Shown here: piece after piece, positions 1-8,753 of the stretch | Numbering within the stretch: the stretch's first letter is position 1 | How the letters are laid out: each line of letters starts with the position of its first letter | From: Jiangella muralis | GTDB taxonomy: Bacteria; Actinomycetota; Actinomycetes; Jiangellales; Jiangellaceae | Direction of reading: 5' to 3' | Length of the DNA: 64,000 bases | Assembly (NCBI RefSeq): GCF_001270745.1 | Contig: NZ_LFXL01000027.1 | Coordinates: 62,001 to 126,000 of the forward strand | Notes under the pieces: model-generated | The model's input: the letters and a program-made list of their open reading frames with translations, nothing else | What the model was told of the DNA's origin: nothing | The model's database searches: none | Program-made: the position numbers and the translations under genes

Positions 1-674
1 ACGGCGATCGTGGGGCGCGGCTTGCCGGCCGCTGCCGACAGCTCCTCGATCGTCTCGACCCGCTTCTTCAGCGTGGCCATCGCGATGCGGCCGGGCATCC
101 AGCCGTCGCAGAACTCCACCGCGAGCCGGGCCGAGCGCGGTGTGGCGCCGCAGTACCAGAACGGGATGCGCCCGCCCAGCGGCTTCGGCTCGATGGTGAT
201 GTCTTCGAAGGAGAAGTTGTCGTCCTTGTAGGAGACCTCGTTCTCGGTGAAGACCCGCTTGAGGATCTCCGCGTTGGAGCGGACCAGCTCGACGCGGTCG
301 CGGTCACCCCAGCCGATGGCCTCGAACTCGTGGTCGAACGTGCCGGCGCCGAAGCCGAGGATCAGCCGGTCGGCGCCCAGCAGGTGCGACATGGTGCCGG
401 CCATCAGCGCGGTGGTCAGCGGGTGCCGGAACGGGATCAGCGAGCCGGTGCCCAGCTGGATCCGCTCGGTGACGGCGCCGATCGCGGTGAGCGTGGTCAG
501 CGCGTCGTAGAAGGTGCGGTTCGGCTTCTCCATCTCGCCGTGCGGCTCGAACACGAGGTGGTCGCGCACCCACACGGAGTCGAAACCGAGTTCCTCGGCC
601 CGCTGGGAGCCGCGCAGCAGCTTGTCGCGGTCGGCCTGCTCACCGAAATGCGGCAGCAACAGTCCATATTTCAT
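1..674 (-). CDS. LLM-class flavin/F420-dependent oxidoreductase, 3' end cut off
   Basis: The reading frame starts at the ATG at 674 (MKYGLLLPHFGEQ) and runs off the left edge after about 224 codons, so the C-terminal third is missing. The N-terminal strand with LLLPHFG, the VWVRDHL segment, the GTGSLIPFRHP loop and the LILGFGAG motif are typical of the luciferase-like TIM-barrel family. Members use reduced FMN or F420; actinobacterial ones are mostly F420-dependent, but the cofactor cannot be decided here. It is the third gene of an operon, 24 bp after the amidohydrolase. That context suggests oxidation of an N-containing or cyclic compound, as RutA does in pyrimidine degradation. This pathway link is an inference. 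Confidence 0.85.
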   Translation of the reverse strand, partial: MKYGLLLPHFGEQADRDKLLRGSQRAEELGFDSVWVRDHLVFEPHGEMEKPNRTFYDALTTLTAIGAVTERIQLGTGSLIPFRHPLTTALMAGTMSHLLGADRLILGFGAGTFDHEFEAIGWGDRDRVELVRSNAEILKRVFTENEVSYKDDNFSFEDITIEPKPLGGRIPFWYCGATPRSARLAVEFCDGWMPGRIAMATLKKRVETIEELSAAAGKPRPTIA

Positions 675-698
675 TCGTGACGTCCTTCGCGGGTCGGG

Positions 699-2087
699 TT
701 ACGCAGCGGGGTGGGCGGTGGCGAGCCGGCCGTGGCCGGGCTTCCCGACGACGGCGCCGTCGGCGAACACGTCCGTACCGCGGACGAGAGTGCGTTCGAA
801 CCGGACGCCGAGGCTCCGGCCGTCGTACGGCGTCCACCCGATGCGGGAGAGGACGTCATCGTTCGTGATGGTCCACGGGCTGTCGAGGTTCGCGACGACC
901 AGGTCGGCGTCGTAGCCGACGGCGATGCGGCCCTTCCGGCCGGTGAGGCCGAACGCGTCGGCCGGGCGGCGGGCGGCGGCCTCGACGGCGCGCTCCAGCG
1001 GGAGCTTGCCCTGGCGGACCGCGTCGAGCAGCAGCGGGTAGTAGTACTGGATGCCCGGCGTGCCGGTGTGGGAGCTCCACATCTTCGTCCAGCCGATCTC
1101 CTTCTCCTCGCGCGTGTGCGGCGCGTGGTCGGAGGAGATCATGTCGATGGTGCCGTCGAGCAGGCCCTCCCACACGGCCGCCCGGTGGTTGTCGGGCACC
1201 CAGTACGACAGCACGTACGGGCCCTGCGTCTCGACGTCGCTCCACGTCGACAGGAACAGCGCCCAGTGGTTCACCTCGCCGGTGACGTCCACGCCGCGGG
1301 CCTTGGCCCGGCGGACCGCGTCGATGGAGCGGGCGGTCTGCATGTGCGCGATGTGGATGGGGCAGCCCGACGCCTCGGACAGCCGCAGCACCACGTCGAT
1401 GGCGGTGTCCCAGATGACGCCGTCGCGGGCCGCGTAGGCGCTGGCGTAGCCCTGCGGGGTGTTGTCGCCGCGGGCCAGCACCTCGCCCTCGATGTAGTCC
1501 ATCAGCGCCTGGTCGTGCGGGTGGATGATGAACCGCTTCCCGGTGGGCTTGATCCGGTCCATCATCTGCAGCAGGTGGCCGTGGTCGTGCATGCCGGTGC
1601 CGGCCGGGTGCGGGTAGGTGCGGCCGGTGTCGACCACCATGTAGATCTTGTAGGCGTTGATGCCGGCCTCGGCCATCGACGCGATGTCGTCGAAGTTCGT
1701 CGGCGCCGGGTTGTGGTTGTAGTCGACGATCGACTTCTCCGCGTACAGCGCCATGACCTCGTCGAGCGTCTTGCGGTCGGTCGTCGGCGGGTCCAGGTTC
1801 GGCATGCCGAAGATCGTCGTGACGCCGCCCACCGCAGCCTGTTCGGTGGTGGTGATGATGTCTTCCTTGTGCGTGTACCCGGGCTCGCGGGTGTGCACGT
1901 GGACGTCGACCATGCCGGGCAGCACCAGCCGGCCGGTGGCGTCGACGACGGTCGCGTCGTCGCCGATGGCGGTGCCGGGCGAGACCAGCCCGGCGATGGT
2001 GCCGTCGGCGCCGATCAGGACGTCGGCGCGGATCGTGCCGTCCGGAGTGACGACGTCGCCTCCGCTGATCCGGGTCGTCACTGCCAT
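699..2087 (-). CDS. Dihydroorotase/allantoinase/hydantoinase-like cyclic amidohydrolase
   Basis: This 462-residue protein is a metal-dependent amidohydrolase with a TIM barrel, expected to open cyclic amide rings (dihydroorotate, hydantoin or allantoin). Visible metal-site features are the HVH pair at residues 63 and 65 followed by TREPG, Lys147 in AYKIYM (the candidate carbamylated lysine), His189, the HIAH segment around residues 245-248, and Asp320 in SSDHAPH. Length fits dihydroorotases and allantoinases. It starts 1 bp after the upstream hydrolase gene and is followed by an LLM oxidoreductase. The absence of other pyrimidine biosynthesis genes argues for a catabolic role rather than for PyrC. 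The exact substrate is not readable from the sequence. Confidence 0.85.
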   Translation of the reverse strand: MAVTTRISGGDVVTPDGTIRADVLIGADGTIAGLVSPGTAIGDDATVVDATGRLVLPGMVDVHVHTREPGYTHKEDIITTTEQAAVGGVTTIFGMPNLDPPTTDRKTLDEVMALYAEKSIVDYNHNPAPTNFDDIASMAEAGINAYKIYMVVDTGRTYPHPAGTGMHDHGHLLQMMDRIKPTGKRFIIHPHDQALMDYIEGEVLARGDNTPQGYASAYAARDGVIWDTAIDVVLRLSEASGCPIHIAHMQTARSIDAVRRAKARGVDVTGEVNHWALFLSTWSDVETQGPYVLSYWVPDNHRAAVWEGLLDGTIDMISSDHAPHTREEKEIGWTKMWSSHTGTPGIQYYYPLLLDAVRQGKLPLERAVEAAARRPADAFGLTGRKGRIAVGYDADLVVANLDSPWTITNDDVLSRIGWTPYDGRSLGVRFERTLVRGTDVFADGAVVGKPGHGRLATAHPAA

Positions 2088-2088
2088 G

Positions 2089-3030
2089 TCACTGCCCCTC
2101 CAGGTAGGTAACCGACTCGGCCGGGCCGTCCTGGGTGGTGATGACGACGTCGCCGTTGCTCAGGTAGGTGTCGAACCAGCCCACGATCGCCGGGGTGACC
2201 TTCTCCCAGTACTTGTCGTAGGCCGCGTAGTGCGTGGTGTGCCGCTGCATGATCAGGCTGCGCGGGCCCTTGGCGGCCTCGTAGATCGCGACGGCGTGGT
2301 CGGTCGGCGTGGTGGCGTCGCCCTCGATGCCGATGACCATGAGCGGCGTGGTCAGCGTGCGGGCCGCGGCCAGCGGGTCGTACTCGAGGATCTCGTCGGC
2401 CGCGGCCAGCGAGACTGCGGTCGGGATGCGGCCGTCGACGTCGGCCTTGACCTTCGTGGCCCGCCGCTCCGGCGTCGGGACCATGATCTCCTCGCGCGGG
2501 TGGACCAGCCGTCCCTTGCCCGTGGTGACCCGCTCGCGGCGGTCGTCGTCGAGGCCCTGGAGGAAGTCGAGCCACTCGTACTCCGAGCGCATGCGGTGCA
2601 GCCAGTCGCGTCCGTTCGCGACGGGGAGCTGGCTGACGGCGGCCCGGACGCGGTCGTCGACGGCGGCCAGCAGGACGGCGTTGCCGCCGCCGGTGCCGCC
2701 GGAGCCGAACACGCCGATGCGGTCGGCGTCGACGTCGTCGCGCGTGGTCAGGTAGGTGACGGCGTTGCGCAGGTCCTGCAGCTGGACGGCCGGGGAGAGC
2801 TTCTTCTCACCCTCGGAGTCGCCGAAGCCCCGGTAGTCGAGGATCAGCACGCCGAAGCCCGCGGCGGTGAGCGCCTCGTGGTACCGGACGTACAGCTTGG
2901 CGTCCTTCAGGCCGAGCCAGCCCGGCCCCTGCACGATGGCCCGCAGCGGCCCGTCGGACTGATCCGGCGTGCGCCAGGACGCCGAGATCCGGCTGCCCTC
3001 GCTATAGAAGACGACGTCTTCGCTCCGCAT
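2089..3030 (-). CDS. Alpha/beta-hydrolase family protein with altered nucleophile elbow
   Basis: This 313-residue protein has the alpha/beta-hydrolase layout: an early strand with GPGWLG, a DYRGFGDSEG turn around residues 65-74, the nucleophile-elbow region at residues 105-116 and a late histidine in RHTTHY. It resembles dienelactone hydrolase or acetylxylan esterase relatives. The elbow reads GSGGTGG, so glycine (residue 111) seems to sit where GxSxG proteins carry the catalytic serine. The nucleophile may be a neighbouring Ser or Thr, or the protein may not be a classical esterase. It is the first gene of the operon, with a good ribosome site (GGAGG) before the ATG. Hydrolysis of a ring-opened product is the likely role, by context only. 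Confidence 0.75.
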   Translation of the reverse strand: MRSEDVVFYSEGSRISASWRTPDQSDGPLRAIVQGPGWLGLKDAKLYVRYHEALTAAGFGVLILDYRGFGDSEGEKKLSPAVQLQDLRNAVTYLTTRDDVDADRIGVFGSGGTGGGNAVLLAAVDDRVRAAVSQLPVANGRDWLHRMRSEYEWLDFLQGLDDDRRERVTTGKGRLVHPREEIMVPTPERRATKVKADVDGRIPTAVSLAAADEILEYDPLAAARTLTTPLMVIGIEGDATTPTDHAVAIYEAAKGPRSLIMQRHTTHYAAYDKYWEKVTPAIVGWFDTYLSNGDVVITTQDGPAESVTYLEGQ

Positions 3031-3042
3031 CGAACCTCCATT

Positions 3043-3129
3043 TTGGATAATTGATACAGAGTCTAAAGTGCAGGGCCCTCCTGGGCAAGATGCTGGACCG
3101 CGCTGACGGCTATCTTATGTTGTATCCAA
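3043..3129 (-). promoter_or_regulatory. Candidate operator region upstream of the hydrolase operon
   Basis: Two AT-rich related elements stand out in a very GC-rich gap upstream of the operon: TTGGATAATTGATACA at 3043-3058 and TTGTATCCAA at 3120-3129, the latter the reverse complement of TTGGATACAA. Both carry a TTGGATA/TATCCAA core. GntR- or IclR-type sites often look like this. No regulator gene lies nearby and I cannot fit a confident -35/-10 pair. Confidence 0.3.
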
Positions 3130-3163
3130 CGCCGGGCGGGCTGCCTCGACGGGCATCGGTGTC

Positions 3164-3199
3164 GTTGGCGTCGGGTGACAGGAACGCCAACAGTTGGCG
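3164..3199. repeat. Palindromic repeat, copy 1 (CGCCAAC-A-GTTGGCG)
   Basis: A perfect 7-bp inverted repeat with a 1-nt spacer, CGCCAACAGTTGGCG, lies at 3185-3199. A third half-site GTTGGCG lies at 3164-3170, so two alternative hairpins are possible. The surrounding 41 bp match the element at 45.43-45.47 kb at about 70 percent of positions, including the outer GGGTGACA and GTCAACAC. Confidence 0.5.
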
Positions 3200-3388
3200 C
3201 TCAGGTCAACACGCGCCGGAACATCACCTACGGCCCGGCCGACCCAAGGGAAGCGAGCCCGGCGGACGGCCGACGCCGCAAGCCGGCGACTCACCCAGCC
3301 CGGCAGACCCGGCCGACCCGCGACCGGCCCAGCCCGGCGACACGGCCGGCCGGCGACTGGCCTTGGCCCGACGCCGGCCCGCTGGGGA

Positions 3389-6010
3389 TCAGCTGCGCGA
3401 CTTCGCCCGCGCGGCCCGCTTCTTCGGCGCCGGGCCCTTCGCCCGTTTCTCGGCGATCAGCTCGACCGCCCGCTCGGTGGTGAGCTGCTCGATGTCGGTG
3501 CCCCGCGGCACCGTCACGTTGATCTCGCCGTCGGTGATGTACGGGCCGAACCGGCCGTCCTTGACCACGAGCGGCTTGCCCGACGCGGGGTCGGTGCCCA
3601 GCTCGCGCAGCGGCGGCGTGGCCGCCCGTGCGCCGCGGCGGCCCTTCGGCTGCGCGAACAGCTTCTCGGCCTCCTCGACGGTGACGGTGAACAGCGACGC
3701 CTCGTCGGGAAGCGAGCGGGAGTCGGTGCCCTTCTTGACGTACGGGCCGTAGCGGCCGTTCGTCGCGACGATCTCGGCGCCCTCGGCGTCCTTGCCGACC
3801 ACCCGCGGCAGCGTGAGCAGCTGCAGCGCCTCGTCGAGCGAGACGGTGTCGACCGACATGCTGCTGAACAGCGACGCCGTGGGCGGCCGCTCGTTCTTCG
3901 GCGCGTCGTCGGGCAGCAGCTCGGTGACGTACGGCCCGTACCGGCCGGACTTCGCGACGACGGTGCGCCCGGTGGCCGGGTTCTCGCCCAGCTCGCGGTC
4001 GCCGTTGCCGCGAGCCACCAGTTCGCCGGCCAGCTCGACGGTCAGCTCGTCGGGCGGGAGGTCCTCGGGGATGCTGCCGCGGTTGCCCTCGATGTCCTCG
4101 AGGTACGGCCCGTAGCGGCCGACCCGCACCGTGAAGCCCTCGCCGATGGGGAACGACGAGATCTCGCGGGCGTCGATCTCGCCGAGGTTGTCGGCCAGCT
4201 TCTTCAGGCCGTCGACGCTGTCGTCGCCGTGCCAGAACTGCGCCAGCTCGGCGGCGCGGTCGGCCCGGCCGCCGGCGATCTCGTCGAGGACGTCCTCCAT
4301 CTTGGCGGTGAACTCGTAGTCGACCAGCCGGGTGAAGTGCTCTTCCAGCAACCGGACGACGGCGAAGGCCAGCCAGGCCGGCACCAGCGCGGTGCCGCGC
4401 TTGAACACGTAGCCGCGGTCGAGGATGGTGCGGATGATCGACGCGTACGTGGACGGGCGGCCGATCTCGCGCTCTTCCAGCTCCTTGACCAGCGTGGCCT
4501 CGGTGTAGCGGGCCGGCGGCTTGGTGCTGTGGCCCTCGGGCTCGATGCCGGCGGCCGTCAGTTCCTGGCCCTCGGTGAGGATCGGGAGCCGCCGCTCACG
4601 GTCGTCGAGCTCGGCCTCGGGGTCGTCGGCGCCCTCGACGTAGGCCTTGAGGAAGCCGTGGAAGGTGATGGTGCGACCGGACGCGGTGAACTCGACGGCC
4701 TCGCCGGTGCCCGCCGTGGCGCCGACCCGGACCGTCAGCGTCTCACCCTTGGCGTCGCGCATCTGCGAGGCGACGGTGCGCATCCAGATCAGCTCGTACA
4801 GGCGGTACTCGTCGTCGCGCAGGCCGGTCTCGGCCGGCGTGCGGAAGGACTCGCCGGCCGGGCGGATGGCCTCGTGCGCCTCCTGCGCGTTCTTCACCTT
4901 GCTGGTGTACTTGCGCGGCGCGTCGGGCAGGTACTCGGTGCCGTACAGCTCCGCCACCTGCGCCCGGGCCGCGTTCAGCGCGGAGTCGGACAGCGTGATG
5001 GAGTCGGTACGCATATAGGTGATGAAGCCGTTCTCGTACAGCCGCTGCGCCACCTGCATGGTGCGGGCCGCGCCGTAGCCCAGCTTGCGCGAGGCCTCCT
5101 GCTGCATGGTGGTGGTGCGGAACGGCGCGTACGGCTTGCGGGTGTACGGCTTGGCCTCGACCGAGCGGACGGCGTAGTCGGCGTCGCCGAGCGCGGCGGC
5201 CAGGGCACGGGCGCGCTGCTCGTCGAGCACCACGACGTCGCGACCCTTCACCTCGCCGCGGGCGTCGAAGTCGCGGCCGGTGGCGACCTTGGTGCCGTTG
5301 ACGGTGGCCAGCCGGGCCTCGAACGCGTGCGGGTCGTCGGACGTGCCGGTGTCGAGCGTGGCTGTGAGGTCCCAGTACTCGGCCGAGCGGAACGCCATGC
5401 GCTCACGCTCGCGGTCGACGACGAGGCGCGTCGCCACGCTCTGGACCCGTCCCGCCGACAGGCCCTGCATGACCTTGCGCCACAGCACCGGGGAGACCTG
5501 GTAGCCGTAGAGGCGGTCGACGATGCGCCGGGTCTCCTGGGCGTCGACGAGGTCTTCGTCGATCTCGCGGGGGTTCTGCACGGCGGCCCGGATGGCGTCG
5601 CGGGTGATCTCGTGGAAGACCATGCGGCGGACCGGGACCTTCGGCTTCAGCTCCTCGCGCAGGTGCCACGCGATGGCCTCGCCCTCGCGGTCCTCATCGG
5701 TCGCGAGCAGGAGCTCGTCGGCATCCTTGAGCATGGTCTTGAGCTTCTTGACCTGGTCCTTGGCCCGGCCCGCGGGCACGATGTACAGCGGCTCGAACCC
5801 GCCGTCGACGTCGACGCCGACCGGGTTGCCGTAGCGCTCACGCTCGGCCGCGGGGACCTCGGTCTTCTTCGACGGCAGGTCGCGGATGTGGCCGAACGAC
5901 GACTCCACCATGTAGCCGTCGCCAAGGTAGCCGGCGATGGTCTTGGCCTTCGCCGGCGACTCCACGACGACGAGACGGCGTCGGGCCGTGCCGTTCGTGG
6001 ATCGAGCCAT
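3389..6010 (-). CDS. topA: DNA topoisomerase I (type IA)
   Basis: This 873-residue enzyme relaxes negative supercoils by transient single-strand cleavage. The Toprim domain at the N-terminus shows Glu17 in VVESPAKA and the DEDREGE acid cluster at residues 105-111. The catalytic tyrosine is Tyr332 in FITYMRTDS. The HEAIRP and GRPSTYA motifs of the central domains are present. The C-terminal part carries four repeats of the GRYGPYV/GRFGPYI type and a short Lys/Arg/Ala-rich tail instead of zinc fingers, as in other actinobacteria. The ATG at 6010 is preceded by a GAGGAG ribosome site. It seems to be monocistronic. Confidence 0.97.
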   Translation of the reverse strand: MARSTNGTARRRLVVVESPAKAKTIAGYLGDGYMVESSFGHIRDLPSKKTEVPAAERERYGNPVGVDVDGGFEPLYIVPAGRAKDQVKKLKTMLKDADELLLATDEDREGEAIAWHLREELKPKVPVRRMVFHEITRDAIRAAVQNPREIDEDLVDAQETRRIVDRLYGYQVSPVLWRKVMQGLSAGRVQSVATRLVVDRERERMAFRSAEYWDLTATLDTGTSDDPHAFEARLATVNGTKVATGRDFDARGEVKGRDVVVLDEQRARALAAALGDADYAVRSVEAKPYTRKPYAPFRTTTMQQEASRKLGYGAARTMQVAQRLYENGFITYMRTDSITLSDSALNAARAQVAELYGTEYLPDAPRKYTSKVKNAQEAHEAIRPAGESFRTPAETGLRDDEYRLYELIWMRTVASQMRDAKGETLTVRVGATAGTGEAVEFTASGRTITFHGFLKAYVEGADDPEAELDDRERRLPILTEGQELTAAGIEPEGHSTKPPARYTEATLVKELEEREIGRPSTYASIIRTILDRGYVFKRGTALVPAWLAFAVVRLLEEHFTRLVDYEFTAKMEDVLDEIAGGRADRAAELAQFWHGDDSVDGLKKLADNLGEIDAREISSFPIGEGFTVRVGRYGPYLEDIEGNRGSIPEDLPPDELTVELAGELVARGNGDRELGENPATGRTVVAKSGRYGPYVTELLPDDAPKNERPPTASLFSSMSVDTVSLDEALQLLTLPRVVGKDAEGAEIVATNGRYGPYVKKGTDSRSLPDEASLFTVTVEEAEKLFAQPKGRRGARAATPPLRELGTDPASGKPLVVKDGRFGPYITDGEINVTVPRGTDIEQLTTERAVELIAEKRAKGPAPKKRAARAKSRS

Positions 6011-6170
6011 GAATGCTCCTCACTCCCCGGGCACGGTGAACCGACCCCTTCGGTTCACGAACACTCCCCTGCGACAACGCACGGTATCCGACGTTGTTCC
6101 CGAGACGCGAAGAGGATAACCAGACGGCGATCCCGGCCGCCAATGATCAACACCCCCGTCTGCTGCGACA

Positions 6171-6875
6171 TCAGGCCGTCCGGAGGCGCGCGCCGAACAC
6201 CGCGGAGCCGACCCGGACCAGTGTCGCACCTTCCGCGACGGCGGCCTCCAGATCACCGCTCATCCCCATGGAGAGGACCGGCAGCCCGGCCCCGATGACG
6301 TCGGCGGCACGGTCGCGCAGCACCCGCAGGTCGCGGTACGACGCGCGGACCGCGGCGTCGTCCGGCGACTGCAGCCCGACCGTCATCAGCCCGCGAACCC
6401 GCAGGCGATCGCGGGTAGCGACGTCCTTGACCACGGCGACCGCCTCGTCCGGCGCGACGCCGGACTTGCTGGCCTCGCCGGACGTGTTGACCTGCACCAG
6501 CACGTCGAGCGTCCGGTCGAGCGCCTCGAGCCGGCGCTGCAGCCGGTCGGCCAGCTCGACGCCGTCGACCGTCTGCACGCAGCTGACGTAGCGCAGCACC
6601 TGGTTGACCTTGTTCGACTGCAGGTGGCCGATGAAATGCCGCTCGCACGGCAGCCCGGACAGTTCGGCGTCCTTCGCCGCCAGCTCCTGGACCCGGTTCT
6701 CGCCGATCAGGCGGGCTCCGGCCGCGACGGCGACGGCGATGCGATCGGCCGGCTGCGTCTTCGTGGCCAGCAGCACCTCGACCTGGTCCGGCGCCCGCCC
6801 GGCCGCCGCGCATGCGGCGTCGACCCGTTCCCGCACTGCCGCCAGATTGGCCCGGATGTCCGCGTCGGCCGCCAT
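6171..6875 (-). CDS. YggS/PLPBP family pyridoxal-phosphate homeostasis protein
   Basis: The protein has 234 residues, the usual family length, and forms an alanine-racemase-like TIM barrel that binds PLP but has no known catalytic reaction. The PLP lysine is Lys39 in LLATKTQ. The IGENRVQE, HFIGHLQSNK and SMGMSGDLEAAV motifs are all present. In actinobacteria the family member usually sits in the ftsZ-sepF division cluster. Here it lies between topA and a membrane protein gene, so a second copy may exist elsewhere. A GGAAGGGG ribosome site precedes the ATG. The start is divergent from the next gene, with 35 bp between them. Confidence 0.92.
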   Translation of the reverse strand: MAADADIRANLAAVRERVDAACAAAGRAPDQVEVLLATKTQPADRIAVAVAAGARLIGENRVQELAAKDAELSGLPCERHFIGHLQSNKVNQVLRYVSCVQTVDGVELADRLQRRLEALDRTLDVLVQVNTSGEASKSGVAPDEAVAVVKDVATRDRLRVRGLMTVGLQSPDDAAVRASYRDLRVLRDRAADVIGAGLPVLSMGMSGDLEAAVAEGATLVRVGSAVFGARLRTA

Positions 6876-6897
6876 CGATCCCCTTCCAGGTCGCCTT

Positions 6898-6903
6898 TAG
6901 AGT
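6898..6903 (+). promoter_or_regulatory. -10 box TAGAGT of a probable leaderless transcript
   Basis: TAGAGT ends 7 bp before the GTG at 6911 and there is no Shine-Dalgarno sequence. Transcription should start at or next to the start codon. No good -35 box is visible. Confidence 0.45.
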
Positions 6904-6910
6904 CTCAGTC

Positions 6911-7768
6911 GTGACGGTACTGGTCGGCTGGATCCTCGCACTCGGGATGGTCGTCGTGGTGCCGCTCGGGCTGCGCCTGATCGACGACGACCGGCGGCGG
7001 CTCGGACCGGTCGGCCAGGTGTGGCCGTTCGCCGGGCTGCTCGGCGGGCTGTCCCTGCTGTTCGACCGCGGCAACGCCTTCGCCAACGTGCTGGCCTGCT
7101 GCTACGCGGCCGTGGCGGCGTGGCTCGCGGTGCTGGCGCTGCTGCGGCTGCTGCGCCGGCGGTCGCTGGCGCCGGTCGAGATCGCGGTGCTGACGGCGAT
7201 GGTCGCGCCGGCCGTGGCGGCCAGCTCGCTGATCGCGGAGCGCGGCGGCTGGGAGCTGCTCGGCTTCGGTATGACGACGCAGCTGCTGACGGTGGCGCAC
7301 TTCCACTACGCCGGGTTCGCGGCGGCGCTCGTGGCCGGGCTGACCGCGAGCCGCGCGCCGTCACCGTCGTCGTCGGTGGCCGCGGTGACGGTGCCCGTGG
7401 GGATCGGCCTGGTGTTCCTCGGCTACTTCGCCGGTGACGGCGTGGAGCTGGCCGGCGCCGTCGTGCTGACGGCCGGCATGTGGCTGCTCGGCTGGACCGG
7501 GTGGCGCGACGTGGCGGGGGCGGCGCGGGACCGGCTCACGCGGGCGCTGTTCGGCGTCAGCGCCGCCGTGCTCGCGGTGACGATGCTGCTGGCGCTCAGC
7601 TGGGCCGCGGGCCACGTGTGGGACGCCGTCCCGCACCTGTCGCTGACCTGGATGGCCGCGACCCACGGCCTGGCGAACGCGCTCGGCTTCGCGCTGTGCG
7701 GGCTGCTCGCGTGGTGCCGGGTTCAGCGGGCGGGCGACACCCCCTCGACGAAGCTCATGTCCGGGTAG
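6911..7768 (+). CDS. YndJ-like integral membrane protein
   Basis: The protein has about 285 residues and is almost entirely hydrophobic, with roughly eight predicted membrane helices. The AHFHYAGF and [11 protein letters not shown] segments inside helices match my recollection of the YndJ family, whose function is unknown; the spaced histidines suggest a metal or haem site. The start is placed at GTG 6911 ([12 protein letters not shown]), because the longer frame upstream overlaps the divergent YggS gene and lacks membrane character. The last 46 bp overlap the 3' end of the aldo/keto reductase gene on the other strand. The family assignment is from memory of motifs and moderately sure. Confidence 0.65.
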   Translation: MTVLVGWILALGMVVVVPLGLRLIDDDRRRLGPVGQVWPFAGLLGGLSLLFDRGNAFANVLACCYAAVAAWLAVLALLRLLRRRSLAPVEIAVLTAMVAPAVAASSLIAERGGWELLGFGMTTQLLTVAHFHYAGFAAALVAGLTASRAPSPSSSVAAVTVPVGIGLVFLGYFAGDGVELAGAVVLTAGMWLLGWTGWRDVAGAARDRLTRALFGVSAAVLAVTMLLALSWAAGHVWDAVPHLSLTWMAATHGLANALGFALCGLLAWCRVQRAGDTPSTKLMSG

Positions 7769-8715
7769 CGGTCGCCGGTCGGCACGATCGCGTCGAGCAG
7801 CTCCAGCTCGGCGGCGGTCAGCGTGACGTCCAGCGCGGCGACGTTCTCCTCCAGGTAGCGGTGCCGCTTCGTGCCCGGGATCGGCACGACGTCGTCGCCC
7901 CGCGCCAGCGCCCAGGCCAGCGCCAGCTGGCTGGCCGTCGCGCCCTTCCCGGCGGCCAGCTCGCGCACCGTCTCGACCAGCTCGAGGTTGCGCTGGAACG
8001 CCTCGCCCTGGAACCGCGGGCTGTGCCGCCGGTAGTCGCCGTCGGTGAAGTCGTCCGGCGAGGTGATCGCGCCGGTGAGGAAGCCGCGGCCGAGCGGGCT
8101 GTACGGCACCAGGCCGATGCCGAGCTCGCGGCAGGTGCCGACGATGTCGCCCTCGACGTCGCGGCTCCACAGCGACCACTCCGACTGCAGCGCGGCGATC
8201 GGGTGAACGGCATGTGCCCGGCGGATCGACTCGGCGGCGGCCTCGGACAACCCGAGGTAGCGCACCTTGCCGGCCCGGACCAGCTCGGCCATCGTGCCGA
8301 TGGTGTCCTCGATCGGCGTCTTCGGGTCGACCCGGTGCAGGTAGTAGAGGTCGACGTGGTCGACGCCGAGGCGGCGCAGCGACCCGTCGATGGACGCGCG
8401 CACGTAGGCCGGGCTCGCGTCGAAGCCGCGCGCGAGCGGGTCGGCGGGGTCGAGGACGATGCCGAACTTGGTCGCCAGCACGACCTCGTCGCGGCGGCCG
8501 GCGATGGCCCGGCCGACCAGCTCCTCGTTGACGTAGGGGCCGTACACGTCGGCGGTGTCGAGGAAGGTGACGCCGAGATCGAGCGCACGGTGGATGGTGG
8601 CGATCGACTCGATGTCGTCGCCTGGGCCGTAGGACTGGCTCATGCCCATGCAGCCGAGGCCGAGGGCGGACACCGTCAGGCCGGACCGGCCGAGGGCGCG
8701 TTGGGGTAGGGACAT
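7723..8715 (-). CDS. Aldo/keto reductase
   Basis: This 330-residue NADPH-dependent oxidoreductase has a TIM-barrel fold. Catalytic residues are visible: Asp53 and Tyr58 in DTADVYGP, Lys83 in ATKFGIV and His127 in YYLHRVD. The cofactor-binding segments LGLSEA and PIPGTKRH are also present. It belongs to the AKR13/YajO-like bacterial group that reduces aldehydes and ketones; the substrate is unknown. It begins 38 bp after a MerR regulator gene on the same strand, so the two are probably co-transcribed. Related pairs often respond to reactive aldehydes. The ribosome site is GAGGAG. Confidence 0.93.
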   Translation of the reverse strand: MSLPQRALGRSGLTVSALGLGCMGMSQSYGPGDDIESIATIHRALDLGVTFLDTADVYGPYVNEELVGRAIAGRRDEVVLATKFGIVLDPADPLARGFDASPAYVRASIDGSLRRLGVDHVDLYYLHRVDPKTPIEDTIGTMAELVRAGKVRYLGLSEAAAESIRRAHAVHPIAALQSEWSLWSRDVEGDIVGTCRELGIGLVPYSPLGRGFLTGAITSPDDFTDGDYRRHSPRFQGEAFQRNLELVETVRELAAGKGATASQLALAWALARGDDVVPIPGTKRHRYLEENVAALDVTLTAAELELLDAIVPTGDRYPDMSFVEGVSPAR

Positions 8716-8753
8716 GGTGCTCCTCGCGTTGCTGTGTATCGGGTGCTGTGCGG

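Larger units (their letters stand above)
3031..3388. other. Intergenic region between topA and the hydrolase operon
   Basis: This 358-bp stretch holds no convincing gene. The part next to the hydrolase carries the AT-rich operator-like elements. The middle carries a short palindromic repeat also found near 45.45 kb. The 150 bp next to the topA stop codon is a run of imperfect CCGGC-rich direct repeats, which could act as a terminator for topA but show no clear T tract. Confidence 0.5.

Noticed and set aside
3175-3483. Possible 102-codon plus-strand gene
   Set aside because: It starts inside the palindromic repeat, overlaps the end of topA and is low-complexity.
3194-6298. Open frame of about 1030 codons antisense to topA
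   Set aside because: It mirrors topA codons, has no ribosome site and no domain. topA on the other strand is certain.
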